Positions 7,328 to 13,595 of a DNA stretch of 21,108 nucleotides are shown in pieces. Origin of the DNA: an uncultured Pseudomonadota bacterium. Lineage in GTDB: Bacteria > Pseudomonadota > Gammaproteobacteria > Burkholderiales > Casimicrobiaceae. A program made the translations under genes and the position numbers. The first letter of the stretch is position 1. Every line of letters starts with the position of its first letter. The DNA lies in assembly GCA_937958295.1 (NCBI GenBank), contig CALFEY010000158.1:1-21108 (forward strand). Direction: 5' to 3'. A model generated the notes under the pieces. That model saw only the letters and a list, made by a program, of their open reading frames with translations. It had not been told where the DNA came from and made no database searches.

Positions 7328-8241
7328 GCGGCGCGTCGCGCACCACCGTCTACGTCAAGCTCGTGCTCATGGCGCTCTTCTGGGGAGCCACGTTCATCGG
7401 CGGCCGCGTGGCCACCGCGGAGATCCCGCCGGCCGTGGCCGCGTTGTGGCGCTACGGGATCGCGGCAGTGGCGCTCGTGGTGGTCGTGTACGCAGTGGAA
7501 GGCGGGCTCCCGCGCCTGGCCGCCCGCGAGTGGAAGGCCGTGGTGCTCCTCGGCGCCACGGGCGTGCTGATCTTCAGCCTCTGCTTCATGTATGGCCTCG
7601 CGCTCGTGCCCGCATCGCGCGGCTCGCTCATCATGGCGCTCAACCCGGCGGTCACGCTCGTGGCCTCCGCAGTGATCTTTCGCGAGCACCTCACGCGCAA
7701 CAAGGTGCTAGGCGTGGTCATCGCGCTCGTCGGGGTGATCGTGGTGCTGGGACGCGGCGACCTCGCCCATCTCTTCTCCGGCGGCATCGGCGCGGGCGAG
7801 ATCATCCTTTTCGGCTGCCCGGTGTCGTGGGCGATCTACACCCTGGCGGCGAAGCACCTCCTGCCCAAGCGCTCCGCGCTCGCGGTCACGGCCTACGCTT
7901 CCCTCGTCGGCAGTGCCATGCTGGTCGTGGTGACCGCCGCCATCGGCAGCCTCGTGCCGCCGGCGGCGTCGTGGCAGGCCTGGGGCGCGGTCGCGTTCAC
8001 CGGACTCTTCGGCACCGCCGTGTCGCTCGTGTGGTTCTACGAAGGCGTGCGCGCGATCGGAGCTGCCCGCACCTCGGTGTTCATCAACCTGGTGCCGGTA
8101 TTCGCCATCGCCCTGGGCGTCATGCTGCTCGGCGAGGCGCTTGAGGCGTCGATGCTGATCGGCGGCGCGATCGTGATTGCCGGCATCTACCTCCTCAACC
8201 GTCCGGAACGGGCGCGGGCCGTCCCCGCGGCCGCGGAGTGA
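7324..8241 (+). CDS. EamA (DMT) family transporter
   Basis: A 305-residue inner-membrane protein with two EamA repeats and about ten transmembrane segments. The end of repeat 1 carries NPAVTLVASAVIFREHLT (107-124) and a following hydrophobic helix. Repeat 2 ends with INLVPVFAIALGVMLLGEAL (254-273) and a final helix. DMT-family members export amino acids, sugars or other small metabolites. The GTG start at 7324 lies in a GTGA overlap with the LysE-type stop, which implies translational coupling. The alternative of a start further inside would remove the first membrane helix. The substrate is unknown. Confidence 0.87.
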   Translation: MSGASRTTVYVKLVLMALFWGATFIGGRVATAEIPPAVAALWRYGIAAVALVVVVYAVEGGLPRLAAREWKAVVLLGATGVLIFSLCFMYGLALVPASRGSLIMALNPAVTLVASAVIFREHLTRNKVLGVVIALVGVIVVLGRGDLAHLFSGGIGAGEIILFGCPVSWAIYTLAAKHLLPKRSALAVTAYASLVGSAMLVVVTAAIGSLVPPAASWQAWGAVAFTGLFGTAVSLVWFYEGVRAIGAARTSVFINLVPVFAIALGVMLLGEALEASMLIGGAIVIAGIYLLNRPERARAVPAAAE

Positions 8242-8245
8242 CGCC

Positions 8246-9379
8246 ATGCTGCTCTCACCCGAACAGACGCTCGTGCGCGACACCCTGCGCGCCTTCGCGC
8301 GGGAGCGCCTTGCCCCGCATGCGGCGCGCTGGGACCGCGAGTCGCACTTCCCCCGCGCCGAGCTCCACGCGCTGGGCGAGCTCGGCGCGCTCGGCATGGT
8401 GGTCCCCGAAGCCTTTGGAGGCGCCGCGATGGACTACATGAGCCTCGCGCTGGCGCTCGAGGAGATCGCCGCCGGTGACGGCGCCACGTCCACCATCGTG
8501 AGCGTGCAGAACTCGGTGGTCTGCGGCCCGCTCGCGGCGTTCGGCACGGACGCCCAGAAGGCGCACTACCTCGCGCCGCTGGCCCGCGGCGAGAAACTCG
8601 GCTGCTTCTGCCTTACCGAGCCGCAGGTCGGCTCCGACGCTGGCGCACTGGCCACCCAGGCACGGCGGCACGGCGACCGCTACGTGCTGAGCGGCGTGAA
8701 GCAGTTCATCACCACCGGCAAGAACGCCGATGTGGCCATCGTCTTTGCCGTGACTGACAAGTCCGCCGGGAAGAAGGGCATCTCCGCGTTCGTCGTCGAC
8801 ACCGGCAGTCCCGGTTACGTGGTCGCGCGGGTGGAGGACAAGCTCGGACAGCGGGCATCGGACACTGCGCAGATCGTCTTCGAGGATTGCGAGGTCCCGG
8901 CAGCCAATCTCCTTGGGGCGGAAGGGGCGGGTTACCGCATTGCCCTCGGCAACCTCGAGGCGGGCCGTATCGGGATCGCCGCCCAGGCCGTGGGCATGGC
9001 CCGCGCCGCGCTCGAGGCGGCGCTCGCCTACGCGCGGGAGCGCACGAGCTTCGGCAAGGCCATCGCGGAGCACCAGGCCGTGAATTTCAAGCTGGCCGAC
9101 ATGGCCGTGGAGATCGAGGCGGCCCGCCAGCTCGTGTGGCACGCCGCCGCGCTGCGCGATGCCGGCGAGCCTTGCCTCAAGGAGGCTTCGATGGCGAAGC
9201 TCTTCGCCTCCGAGATGGCCGAGCGGGTATGCTCGGCGGCCATCCAGATCCACGGCGGCTACGGCTACGTGAACGATTTCCCCGTCGAGCGCATCTATCG
9301 CGACGTGCGCGTGTGCCAGATCTACGAAGGGACGAGTGAGATCCAGCGCCTCGTGATCGGACGTGCGCTCGTCGGCTGA
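8246..9379 (+). CDS. Acyl-CoA dehydrogenase (short-chain type)
   Basis: An FAD-dependent acyl-CoA dehydrogenase, 377 residues, that introduces an alpha-beta double bond in an acyl-CoA and donates electrons to ETF. Conserved elements are FCLTEPQVGSDAGA (121-134), the FAD-contact segment FITTGKNADVAIVF (154-167), and IQIHGGYGYVNDFPVER (333-349). The catalytic base sits in the usual C-terminal position, Glu361 in QIYEGTSEIQR, unlike the liuA product encoded upstream. This suggests a straight-chain short acyl-CoA (butyryl-CoA-like) or a 2-methyl-branched substrate. GGAG lies 7 bases before the ATG, four bases after the EamA gene ends. Family is firm; substrate is inferred. Confidence 0.93.
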   Translation: MLLSPEQTLVRDTLRAFARERLAPHAARWDRESHFPRAELHALGELGALGMVVPEAFGGAAMDYMSLALALEEIAAGDGATSTIVSVQNSVVCGPLAAFGTDAQKAHYLAPLARGEKLGCFCLTEPQVGSDAGALATQARRHGDRYVLSGVKQFITTGKNADVAIVFAVTDKSAGKKGISAFVVDTGSPGYVVARVEDKLGQRASDTAQIVFEDCEVPAANLLGAEGAGYRIALGNLEAGRIGIAAQAVGMARAALEAALAYARERTSFGKAIAEHQAVNFKLADMAVEIEAARQLVWHAAALRDAGEPCLKEASMAKLFASEMAERVCSAAIQIHGGYGYVNDFPVERIYRDVRVCQIYEGTSEIQRLVIGRALVG

Positions 9380-9387
9380 CCACGTTT

Positions 9388-9392
9388 GGAGG
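9388..9392 (+). promoter_or_regulatory. Ribosome-binding site that decides the first isomerase start
   Basis: GGAGG ends five bases before the ATG at 9398. An in-frame TTG at 9386 overlaps this sequence and cannot use it, so the ATG is taken as the start. Confidence 0.65.
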
Positions 9393-9397
9393 ATGCA

Positions 9398-10006
9398 ATG
9401 AACGCCCCCGCCCCCGTCGACTTCTATTTCGACTTCTCCTCCCCCTACGGCTACCTCGCCGCGGAGAGGATCGATGCCCTTGCCGCGAAGCACGGGCGCG
9501 CCGTGGACTGGCACCCGATCCTGCTTGGCGTGATCTTCAAAGGGACCGGCGGCCGGCCGCTCACCGAGGTTCCGGTAAAGGGCCCTTACTCGCAGCGGGA
9601 TTTCGCGCGCAGCGCGCGCTACTTCGGCGTTCCCTTCGCCATGCCGCCGGTGTTTCCCATTGCCGGACAGGCGCCGGCGCGAATCACGCTGTGGGCCAAG
9701 CGCTCGGACCCCGCGGCCGGCGTGCGGGTGGCGCGCGCGTTGTATCGCGCGTTCTTCGTCGATGGCAAGGACATCTCGCGGCCGGAGACCGCGGCGCAGG
9801 TGGCAGGCGAAGCCGGCTTCGATGCGCTCGCCGCGCGCGCGGCGGTTGACGATCCGGCGATCAAGGATGCGCTGAAGGCCGAGGTGGAGCATGCCATCGC
9901 GGCGGGCGTCTTCGGCTCGCCCTTCTTCATCGTCGACGGCGAGCCCTTCTGGGGCTCCGATCGCTTCGACCAGATCGAGCGCTGGCTTGCGCAGGGGGGC
10001 TTCTGA
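9398..10006 (+). CDS. 2-hydroxychromene-2-carboxylate isomerase-like DsbA-fold protein (copy 1)
   Basis: A 202-residue DsbA-fold protein of the HCCA isomerase/kappa-class GST family, which use glutathione. Characterised members isomerise 2-hydroxychromene-2-carboxylate in naphthalene breakdown. The N-terminal strand and active site read FYFDFSSPYGYLA (9-21), where Ser15 before Pro16 matches the catalytic serine; there is no CxxC, so it is not a disulfide oxidase. The C-terminal region has the conserved GVFGSPFFIVDGEPFWGSDR stretch. No other naphthalene genes are nearby, and the context is acyl-CoA catabolism plus a GST one base downstream, so a different glutathione-linked role is likely. Its similarity to the second copy (12316-12993) looks low outside these motifs. 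Confidence 0.85.
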   Translation: MNAPAPVDFYFDFSSPYGYLAAERIDALAAKHGRAVDWHPILLGVIFKGTGGRPLTEVPVKGPYSQRDFARSARYFGVPFAMPPVFPIAGQAPARITLWAKRSDPAAGVRVARALYRAFFVDGKDISRPETAAQVAGEAGFDALAARAAVDDPAIKDALKAEVEHAIAAGVFGSPFFIVDGEPFWGSDRFDQIERWLAQGGF

Positions 10007-10007
10007 C

Positions 10008-10646
10008 ATGGCCGAGTACACGCTCCACGCCTTCGCGCAATCGGGCAACTGCTACAAGGTCGCGCTCGCGCTCGAGCTCGCCGGGGCCGACTGGAATGCA
10101 TGCTTCGTCGACTTCTTCAATGGGCAAACGCGCACGCCGGCGTATCGCGAGCTCAACGTGATGGGTGAGGCGCCGGTGCTCGAGCATCGCGGCTTGCGCT
10201 TCTCGCAGTCGGGGGTGATCCTCGACTACCTCGCCGGCACGCTCGGTCGCTTCGGCGGCAACAGCGAGGACGAGCGGCGCGAGATCCTGCGCTGGATACT
10301 CTTCGACAACCACAAGCTCACGAGCTACACGGCCACGTATCGCTTCCTGCGCGTGTTGGCCAAGGATCCCAACCCGCACGTGCAGGACGAGTTCCGCCGC
10401 CGCGCCGAGGCGGCGTGGCGCGTGCTCGACACCCATCTGGCCGGACGCAGCTACGTCGTGGGCGAGCGCCTCACCATCGCCGACCTGTCGCTTGCCGGCT
10501 ACCTCTTCTTCGACGATGAGGTCGGCGTGGCGTGGAACGACGCGCACCCGAACGTTGCCGCCTGGCTCGCACGTATTCGCGGCGAGCCCGGCTGGAAGCA
10601 CCCCTACCAACTGCTGCCTGGCCACCCGCGGCCCGCCTCCTCCTGA
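10008..10646 (+). CDS. Glutathione S-transferase family protein
   Basis: A 212-residue cytosolic GST with an N-terminal thioredoxin-fold domain (about 1-80) and a C-terminal helical domain (about 88-200). The likely active-site residue is Ser12 in AQSGNCYKV. The cis-proline for glutathione binding is Pro56 in GEAPVL, and Gln67-Ser68 in FSQSGVILDYL would contact the gamma-glutamyl group. The C-terminal N-capping motif is visible as LTIADLSLAGYLFF. It starts one base after the isomerase stop and the two probably act in the same glutathione-dependent process. Whether it conjugates, isomerises or dechlorinates a substrate cannot be told from sequence. Confidence 0.9.
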   Translation: MAEYTLHAFAQSGNCYKVALALELAGADWNACFVDFFNGQTRTPAYRELNVMGEAPVLEHRGLRFSQSGVILDYLAGTLGRFGGNSEDERREILRWILFDNHKLTSYTATYRFLRVLAKDPNPHVQDEFRRRAEAAWRVLDTHLAGRSYVVGERLTIADLSLAGYLFFDDEVGVAWNDAHPNVAAWLARIRGEPGWKHPYQLLPGHPRPASS

Positions 10647-10650
10647 TCCC

Positions 10651-11484
10651 ATGCCTGCCAAGAAACCCCCGGTATCTGTATTCACCACGCTGTCCGTCGC
10701 TCGTCGCAACGGCATCGGCATCGTCACGCTCGAGCGTCCCGAGCTGCACAATGCTTTCAACGAGACCGTGATCGCGGAGCTCACGGCCGCCTTTCGCGAC
10801 CTGGGCGACGCCGCCGATGTGCGCGTGGTGATCCTCGCCGGCAACGGCGCGAGCTTCTGCGCCGGCGCCGACCTCAACTGGATGAAGAAGATGGCGGGCT
10901 ACGACGCCGCGCAGAATCGCGCCGATGCCGCCGGCCTCGCGCAGATGCTCCGCGCGGTGGACGAGTGTCCCAAGCCCACGGTGGCCCGCGTGCACGGAGC
11001 GGCCTACGGCGGCGGTGTGGGCCTCGTGGCGTGCTGCGACATTGCCATCGCCGCCGTCGAAGCGACCTTCGCGCTGTCGGAGGCGAAGCTCGGTCTTATC
11101 CCGGCCACGATCTCGCCCTACGTGATCGAGGCGATCGGCGCGCGCCAGGCGCGGCGCTACTTCCTCACCGCCGAGCGCTTCGAGGCCGCCGAGGCCTATC
11201 GCCTCGGGCTCGTGCACGACATCGTGCCGGTCGCGCAGCTCGACGATCGCGTCAACGAGATCCTGACGCCCCTGCTCGTGGCCGGACCCGCCGCGCAGCG
11301 CGAGTGCAAGGCGCTGATCCGGCACGTGGCGGGCCGTGCCATCGACGCGGCGCTCATCGACGACACCGTCGAGCGCATCACCCGCGTGCGCGCCTCGCCC
11401 GAGGGCAAGGAGGGCGTGGGTGCCTTCCTCGGCAAGCGGCCGGCGGCCTGGGTGCCGCCCGAGCTGCATCCTGCGAAGCGATGA
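10651..11484 (+). CDS. liuC: Methylglutaconyl-CoA hydratase (enoyl-CoA hydratase family)
   Basis: A crotonase-fold enzyme of 277 residues, probably hydrating 3-methylglutaconyl-CoA to HMG-CoA in leucine catabolism. The motif FCAGADLNWM (69-78) is typical of LiuC-type hydratases as I recall them. The oxyanion-hole glycines are in GAAYGGGVGL (116-125). Gly124 stands where classical enoyl-CoA hydratases have their first Glu, also a LiuC trait. The remaining acidic residue is Glu144 in LSEAKLGLIPATISPYV. The partner enzymes, methylcrotonyl-CoA carboxylase (liuBD) and HMG-CoA lyase (liuE), are not in the window. A general short-chain enoyl-CoA hydratase is the alternative. The stop overlaps the next start in ATGA. 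Confidence 0.85.
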   Translation: MPAKKPPVSVFTTLSVARRNGIGIVTLERPELHNAFNETVIAELTAAFRDLGDAADVRVVILAGNGASFCAGADLNWMKKMAGYDAAQNRADAAGLAQMLRAVDECPKPTVARVHGAAYGGGVGLVACCDIAIAAVEATFALSEAKLGLIPATISPYVIEAIGARQARRYFLTAERFEAAEAYRLGLVHDIVPVAQLDDRVNEILTPLLVAGPAAQRECKALIRHVAGRAIDAALIDDTVERITRVRASPEGKEGVGAFLGKRPAAWVPPELHPAKR

Positions 11485-12116
11485 ACGAGGCACTGGGCCA
11501 CTTCGACACGCTGCAGCTCGTGGCGCTTGCCGCCGCCGTGGGTTGGGCGAGCGGACTGCGCCTGTACGCGGTGCTCTTCGTGGTGGGGGGCGTGGGCCAC
11601 CTGGGCTGGGTGGACCTGCCCCCGGGCCTCGCGGTGCTCTCGCATCCGCTGGTGCTCGGCGCGTCCGGCCTCATGTGCTTCGTGGAGTTCTTCGCCGACA
11701 AGATTCCCGGCGTGGACTCCGTGTGGGACGTGGTGCAGACCTTTATCCGGATCCCGGCGGGGGCGGCGCTGGCAGCGAGCGTCTTCGGGGATGCCTCGAC
11801 GGCCACAGTGGTGGCGGCAGCGATCCTCGGCGGCACGCTCGCGGCAGGCAGCCATCTCGCCAAGACGGGCAGCCGTGCGCTCATCAACACATCGCCCGAG
11901 CCCTTCTCCAACTGGACCGCGTCCTTCGGCGAAGAGTTCGCCGTGGGCGCGGTGCTGTGGCTCGCCTTTGCGCATCCGGTGGTCGCGCTCGTGGTGCTGG
12001 CGTTCCTCGTGCTCCTCATGCTCTGGATCATTCCGAAAGTGTGGCGCCTGCTGAAGGCGATCGTCCACCGCGTGCTCGGCTGGCTCGATGCCGCCCACGG
12101 GACCTCGCAGCGATGA
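11481..12116 (+). CDS. DUF4126 family membrane protein
   Basis: A 211-residue predicted inner-membrane protein of the uncharacterised DUF4126 family. Hydrophobic segments lie at about 11-38, 52-72, 91-101, 107-122 and 152-186. Conserved-looking polar stretches are FADKIPGVDSVWD (71-83) and KTGSRALINTSPEPFSNW (128-145), probably on one face of the membrane. The C-terminus is basic and amphipathic. The ATG overlaps the liuC stop by four bases, and its own stop overlaps the DUF1289 start by four bases, so its translation is tied to both. Function is unknown; the acyl-CoA context is the only clue. Confidence 0.85.
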   Translation: MNEALGHFDTLQLVALAAAVGWASGLRLYAVLFVVGGVGHLGWVDLPPGLAVLSHPLVLGASGLMCFVEFFADKIPGVDSVWDVVQTFIRIPAGAALAASVFGDASTATVVAAAILGGTLAAGSHLAKTGSRALINTSPEPFSNWTASFGEEFAVGAVLWLAFAHPVVALVVLAFLVLLMLWIIPKVWRLLKAIVHRVLGWLDAAHGTSQR

Positions 12117-12313
12117 GCGGCATGGCACCCTTTCCCGTCGAGAACGTGCCCTCGCCGTGCGTGAACGTGTGCCGCATCGACGAGGCGTCGGGCCTATGCG
12201 CGGGTTGCCTGCGCACGCTCGACGAGATCGCGATGTGGTCGCTGCTCGACGACGAAGCGCGCCGCGACGTGTGGGCTGCGATCGCCCTCCGGCGCGCCGA
12301 AGGCCGCCCCTGA
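12113..12313 (+). CDS. DUF1289 small cysteine-rich protein
   Basis: A 66-residue protein with the DUF1289 pattern: Cys16-x3-Cys20 and Cys29-x2-Cys32, followed by a tryptophan in EIAMWSLL (38-45). Four cysteines at this spacing could bind zinc or an iron-sulfur cluster, though no metal has been established to my knowledge. The ATG is inside the DUF4126 stop (ATGA overlap), and the isomerase-like gene starts two bases after its stop. An internal Met4 is an alternative start. Function is unknown. Confidence 0.87.
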   Translation: MSGMAPFPVENVPSPCVNVCRIDEASGLCAGCLRTLDEIAMWSLLDDEARRDVWAAIALRRAEGRP

Positions 12314-12315
12314 CC

Positions 12316-12993
12316 ATGGCCACCGTCGACTGGTTCTTCGATTTCATCTCGCCCTTCGCCTATCTGCAAAGCGAGCAGCTCGACCGGCTCGGTCCGAAGA
12401 CCCGGATCCGATATCGTCCGGTGCTCTTCGCGGGCCTGCTCGCCGCGCACGGGCAGAAGGGCCCCGCGGAGATTTCCGGCAAGCGCGAGTTCACGTATCG
12501 GTTCGCGTACTGGCAGGCGGGCAAGCTCGGCATCCCCTTCAAGATGCCGCACGAGCATCCTTTCAATCCTCTGCCCTTGCTGCGCCTGGCGATCGCCTGC
12601 GACTGCGTGCCGGAAGCCGTGCACCGGATCTTCCGCTTCGTGTGGCGCGACGGCCGCCTGCCCGACCTGCCCATCGAGTGGGCCGAGCTCGCACACGATC
12701 TGCGGCTGCCCGACGCGCAGCGGCGCATCAACGACCCCGACGTCAAGGATGCCCTGCGCCGCAATACGGACGAAGCGGTGGCGCGGGGCGTGTTCGGCGT
12801 GCCCACGATCGCCGTCGGCCAGGAGCTGTTCTGGGGCGCGGATGCCACAGCCATGGCGGCCGAGTACCTCGCGGCGGGCAGCAAGTTCACCGATCCGGAG
12901 TACGCGCGCATCGCGCACTTGCCGGTGGGCGCGACGCGGCGCGCAGCGACCGCCGTGCCGTCGAAGCGCTCCGGGGGAAAGGGAGGTGCCTGA
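12316..12993 (+). CDS. 2-hydroxychromene-2-carboxylate isomerase-like DsbA-fold protein (copy 2)
   Basis: A 225-residue member of the HCCA isomerase/kappa GST family. The active-site strand reads WFFDFISPFAYL (6-17) with catalytic-type Ser12 before Pro13, closer to the classical F-S-P-F pattern than copy 1. The C-terminal part has RGVFGVPTIAVGQELFWGAD, which holds the cis-proline. After about residue 200 there is a basic, Gly/Ser-rich tail absent from copy 1. It follows the DUF1289 gene by two bases, and its TGA shares a base with the next ATG (TGATG). Characterised homologues act on aromatic breakdown intermediates with glutathione; no aromatic pathway is visible here, so the substrate is unknown. 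Confidence 0.87.
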   Translation: MATVDWFFDFISPFAYLQSEQLDRLGPKTRIRYRPVLFAGLLAAHGQKGPAEISGKREFTYRFAYWQAGKLGIPFKMPHEHPFNPLPLLRLAIACDCVPEAVHRIFRFVWRDGRLPDLPIEWAELAHDLRLPDAQRRINDPDVKDALRRNTDEAVARGVFGVPTIAVGQELFWGADATAMAAEYLAAGSKFTDPEYARIAHLPVGATRRAATAVPSKRSGGKGGA

Positions 12994-13571
12994 TGCAGTT
13001 CGTGGGTGACTTCACCGTGAAGCCGGCCATCTGCGACCGCCTGATCGAGCTGCATCGCACTTGCGACCGGCAGGGCCTCGTCAAGCGCGGCGCGATGTCC
13101 AAGGGCGACACGCCCGTCGTGGATCTGGCGAAGAAGGATTCCTTCGACGTATTCGTCTCCGCGATCCCCGAGCGCCTGCAGGACGAGTACGGCATCCCCG
13201 ACTACTTCGCCGAGCTGAAGCGCTGCCTCGACCAGTACACCACGCGGCATCCCCTGCTGCAGCGGATCGGCACCTTTCGCATGACGGAGACGCCCATCAT
13301 CCAGCACTACCGGCCGGGCGGCGGATTCATGCTGGAGCACTTCGAGCGCAGCAGCTTCGCCACGACCACGCGCATGCTGGTGTGGATGACGTATCTCAAC
13401 GATGTCACCGACGGTGGCGGCACGCGCTTCGTCTATCAGGGGCACACCTTCGAGGCGGTGCGCGGCCGTACCCTCATCTGGCCTTCGGACTTCACGCACA
13501 CGCATGCGGGCGTGGTGTCCCCCACGCAGCACAAGTACATCATCACGGGGTGGCTGAACTTCGCGGAATAG
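12993..13571 (+). CDS. 2-oxoglutarate/Fe(II)-dependent oxygenase-like protein
   Basis: A 192-residue protein resembling prolyl-4-hydroxylase-type 2OG-Fe(II) oxygenases, which couple 2-oxoglutarate decarboxylation to hydroxylation of a substrate. The likely iron ligands are His116 and Glu118 in MLEHFERSS, with a distal histidine at 171 (or 169) in FTHTHAGVVSP. The 2OG-binding basic residue may be Lys181 in HKYIITGWLNF. The core strand MLVWMTYLNDVTDGGGTRF (128-146) is a strong family match. The first motif is HxE rather than the usual HxD. GGGAGG at 12981-12986 precedes the ATG by six bases. It is the last gene of the plus-strand run. The substrate is unknown. Confidence 0.82.
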   Translation: MQFVGDFTVKPAICDRLIELHRTCDRQGLVKRGAMSKGDTPVVDLAKKDSFDVFVSAIPERLQDEYGIPDYFAELKRCLDQYTTRHPLLQRIGTFRMTETPIIQHYRPGGGFMLEHFERSSFATTTRMLVWMTYLNDVTDGGGTRFVYQGHTFEAVRGRTLIWPSDFTHTHAGVVSPTQHKYIITGWLNFAE

Positions 13572-13585
13572 GGCGTATCGCGCCC
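13571..13585. terminator. Short hairpin between convergent oxygenase and purK genes
   Basis: GGGCG (13571-13575) and CGCCC (13581-13585) form a 5-bp stem with a 5-base loop. It lies in the 24-base gap between the oxygenase stop and the purK stop. There is no T-tract on either strand. It may help end both transcripts, but it is short and could be chance. Confidence 0.25.
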
Positions 13586-13595
13586 AGGCTCCGCG

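Noticed and set aside
9398..10006. Disulfide oxidoreductase (DsbA) role for the first DsbA-fold protein
   Set aside because: There is no CxxC motif and no signal peptide; the active site is the serine-proline type of HCCA isomerases.
8255..10048. 597-codon minus-strand open frame opposite the acyl-CoA dehydrogenase and isomerase genes
   Set aside because: The plus strand holds two clear genes with complete active sites. The antisense product has Arg/His/Gly-rich, low-information composition and spans two gene boundaries.
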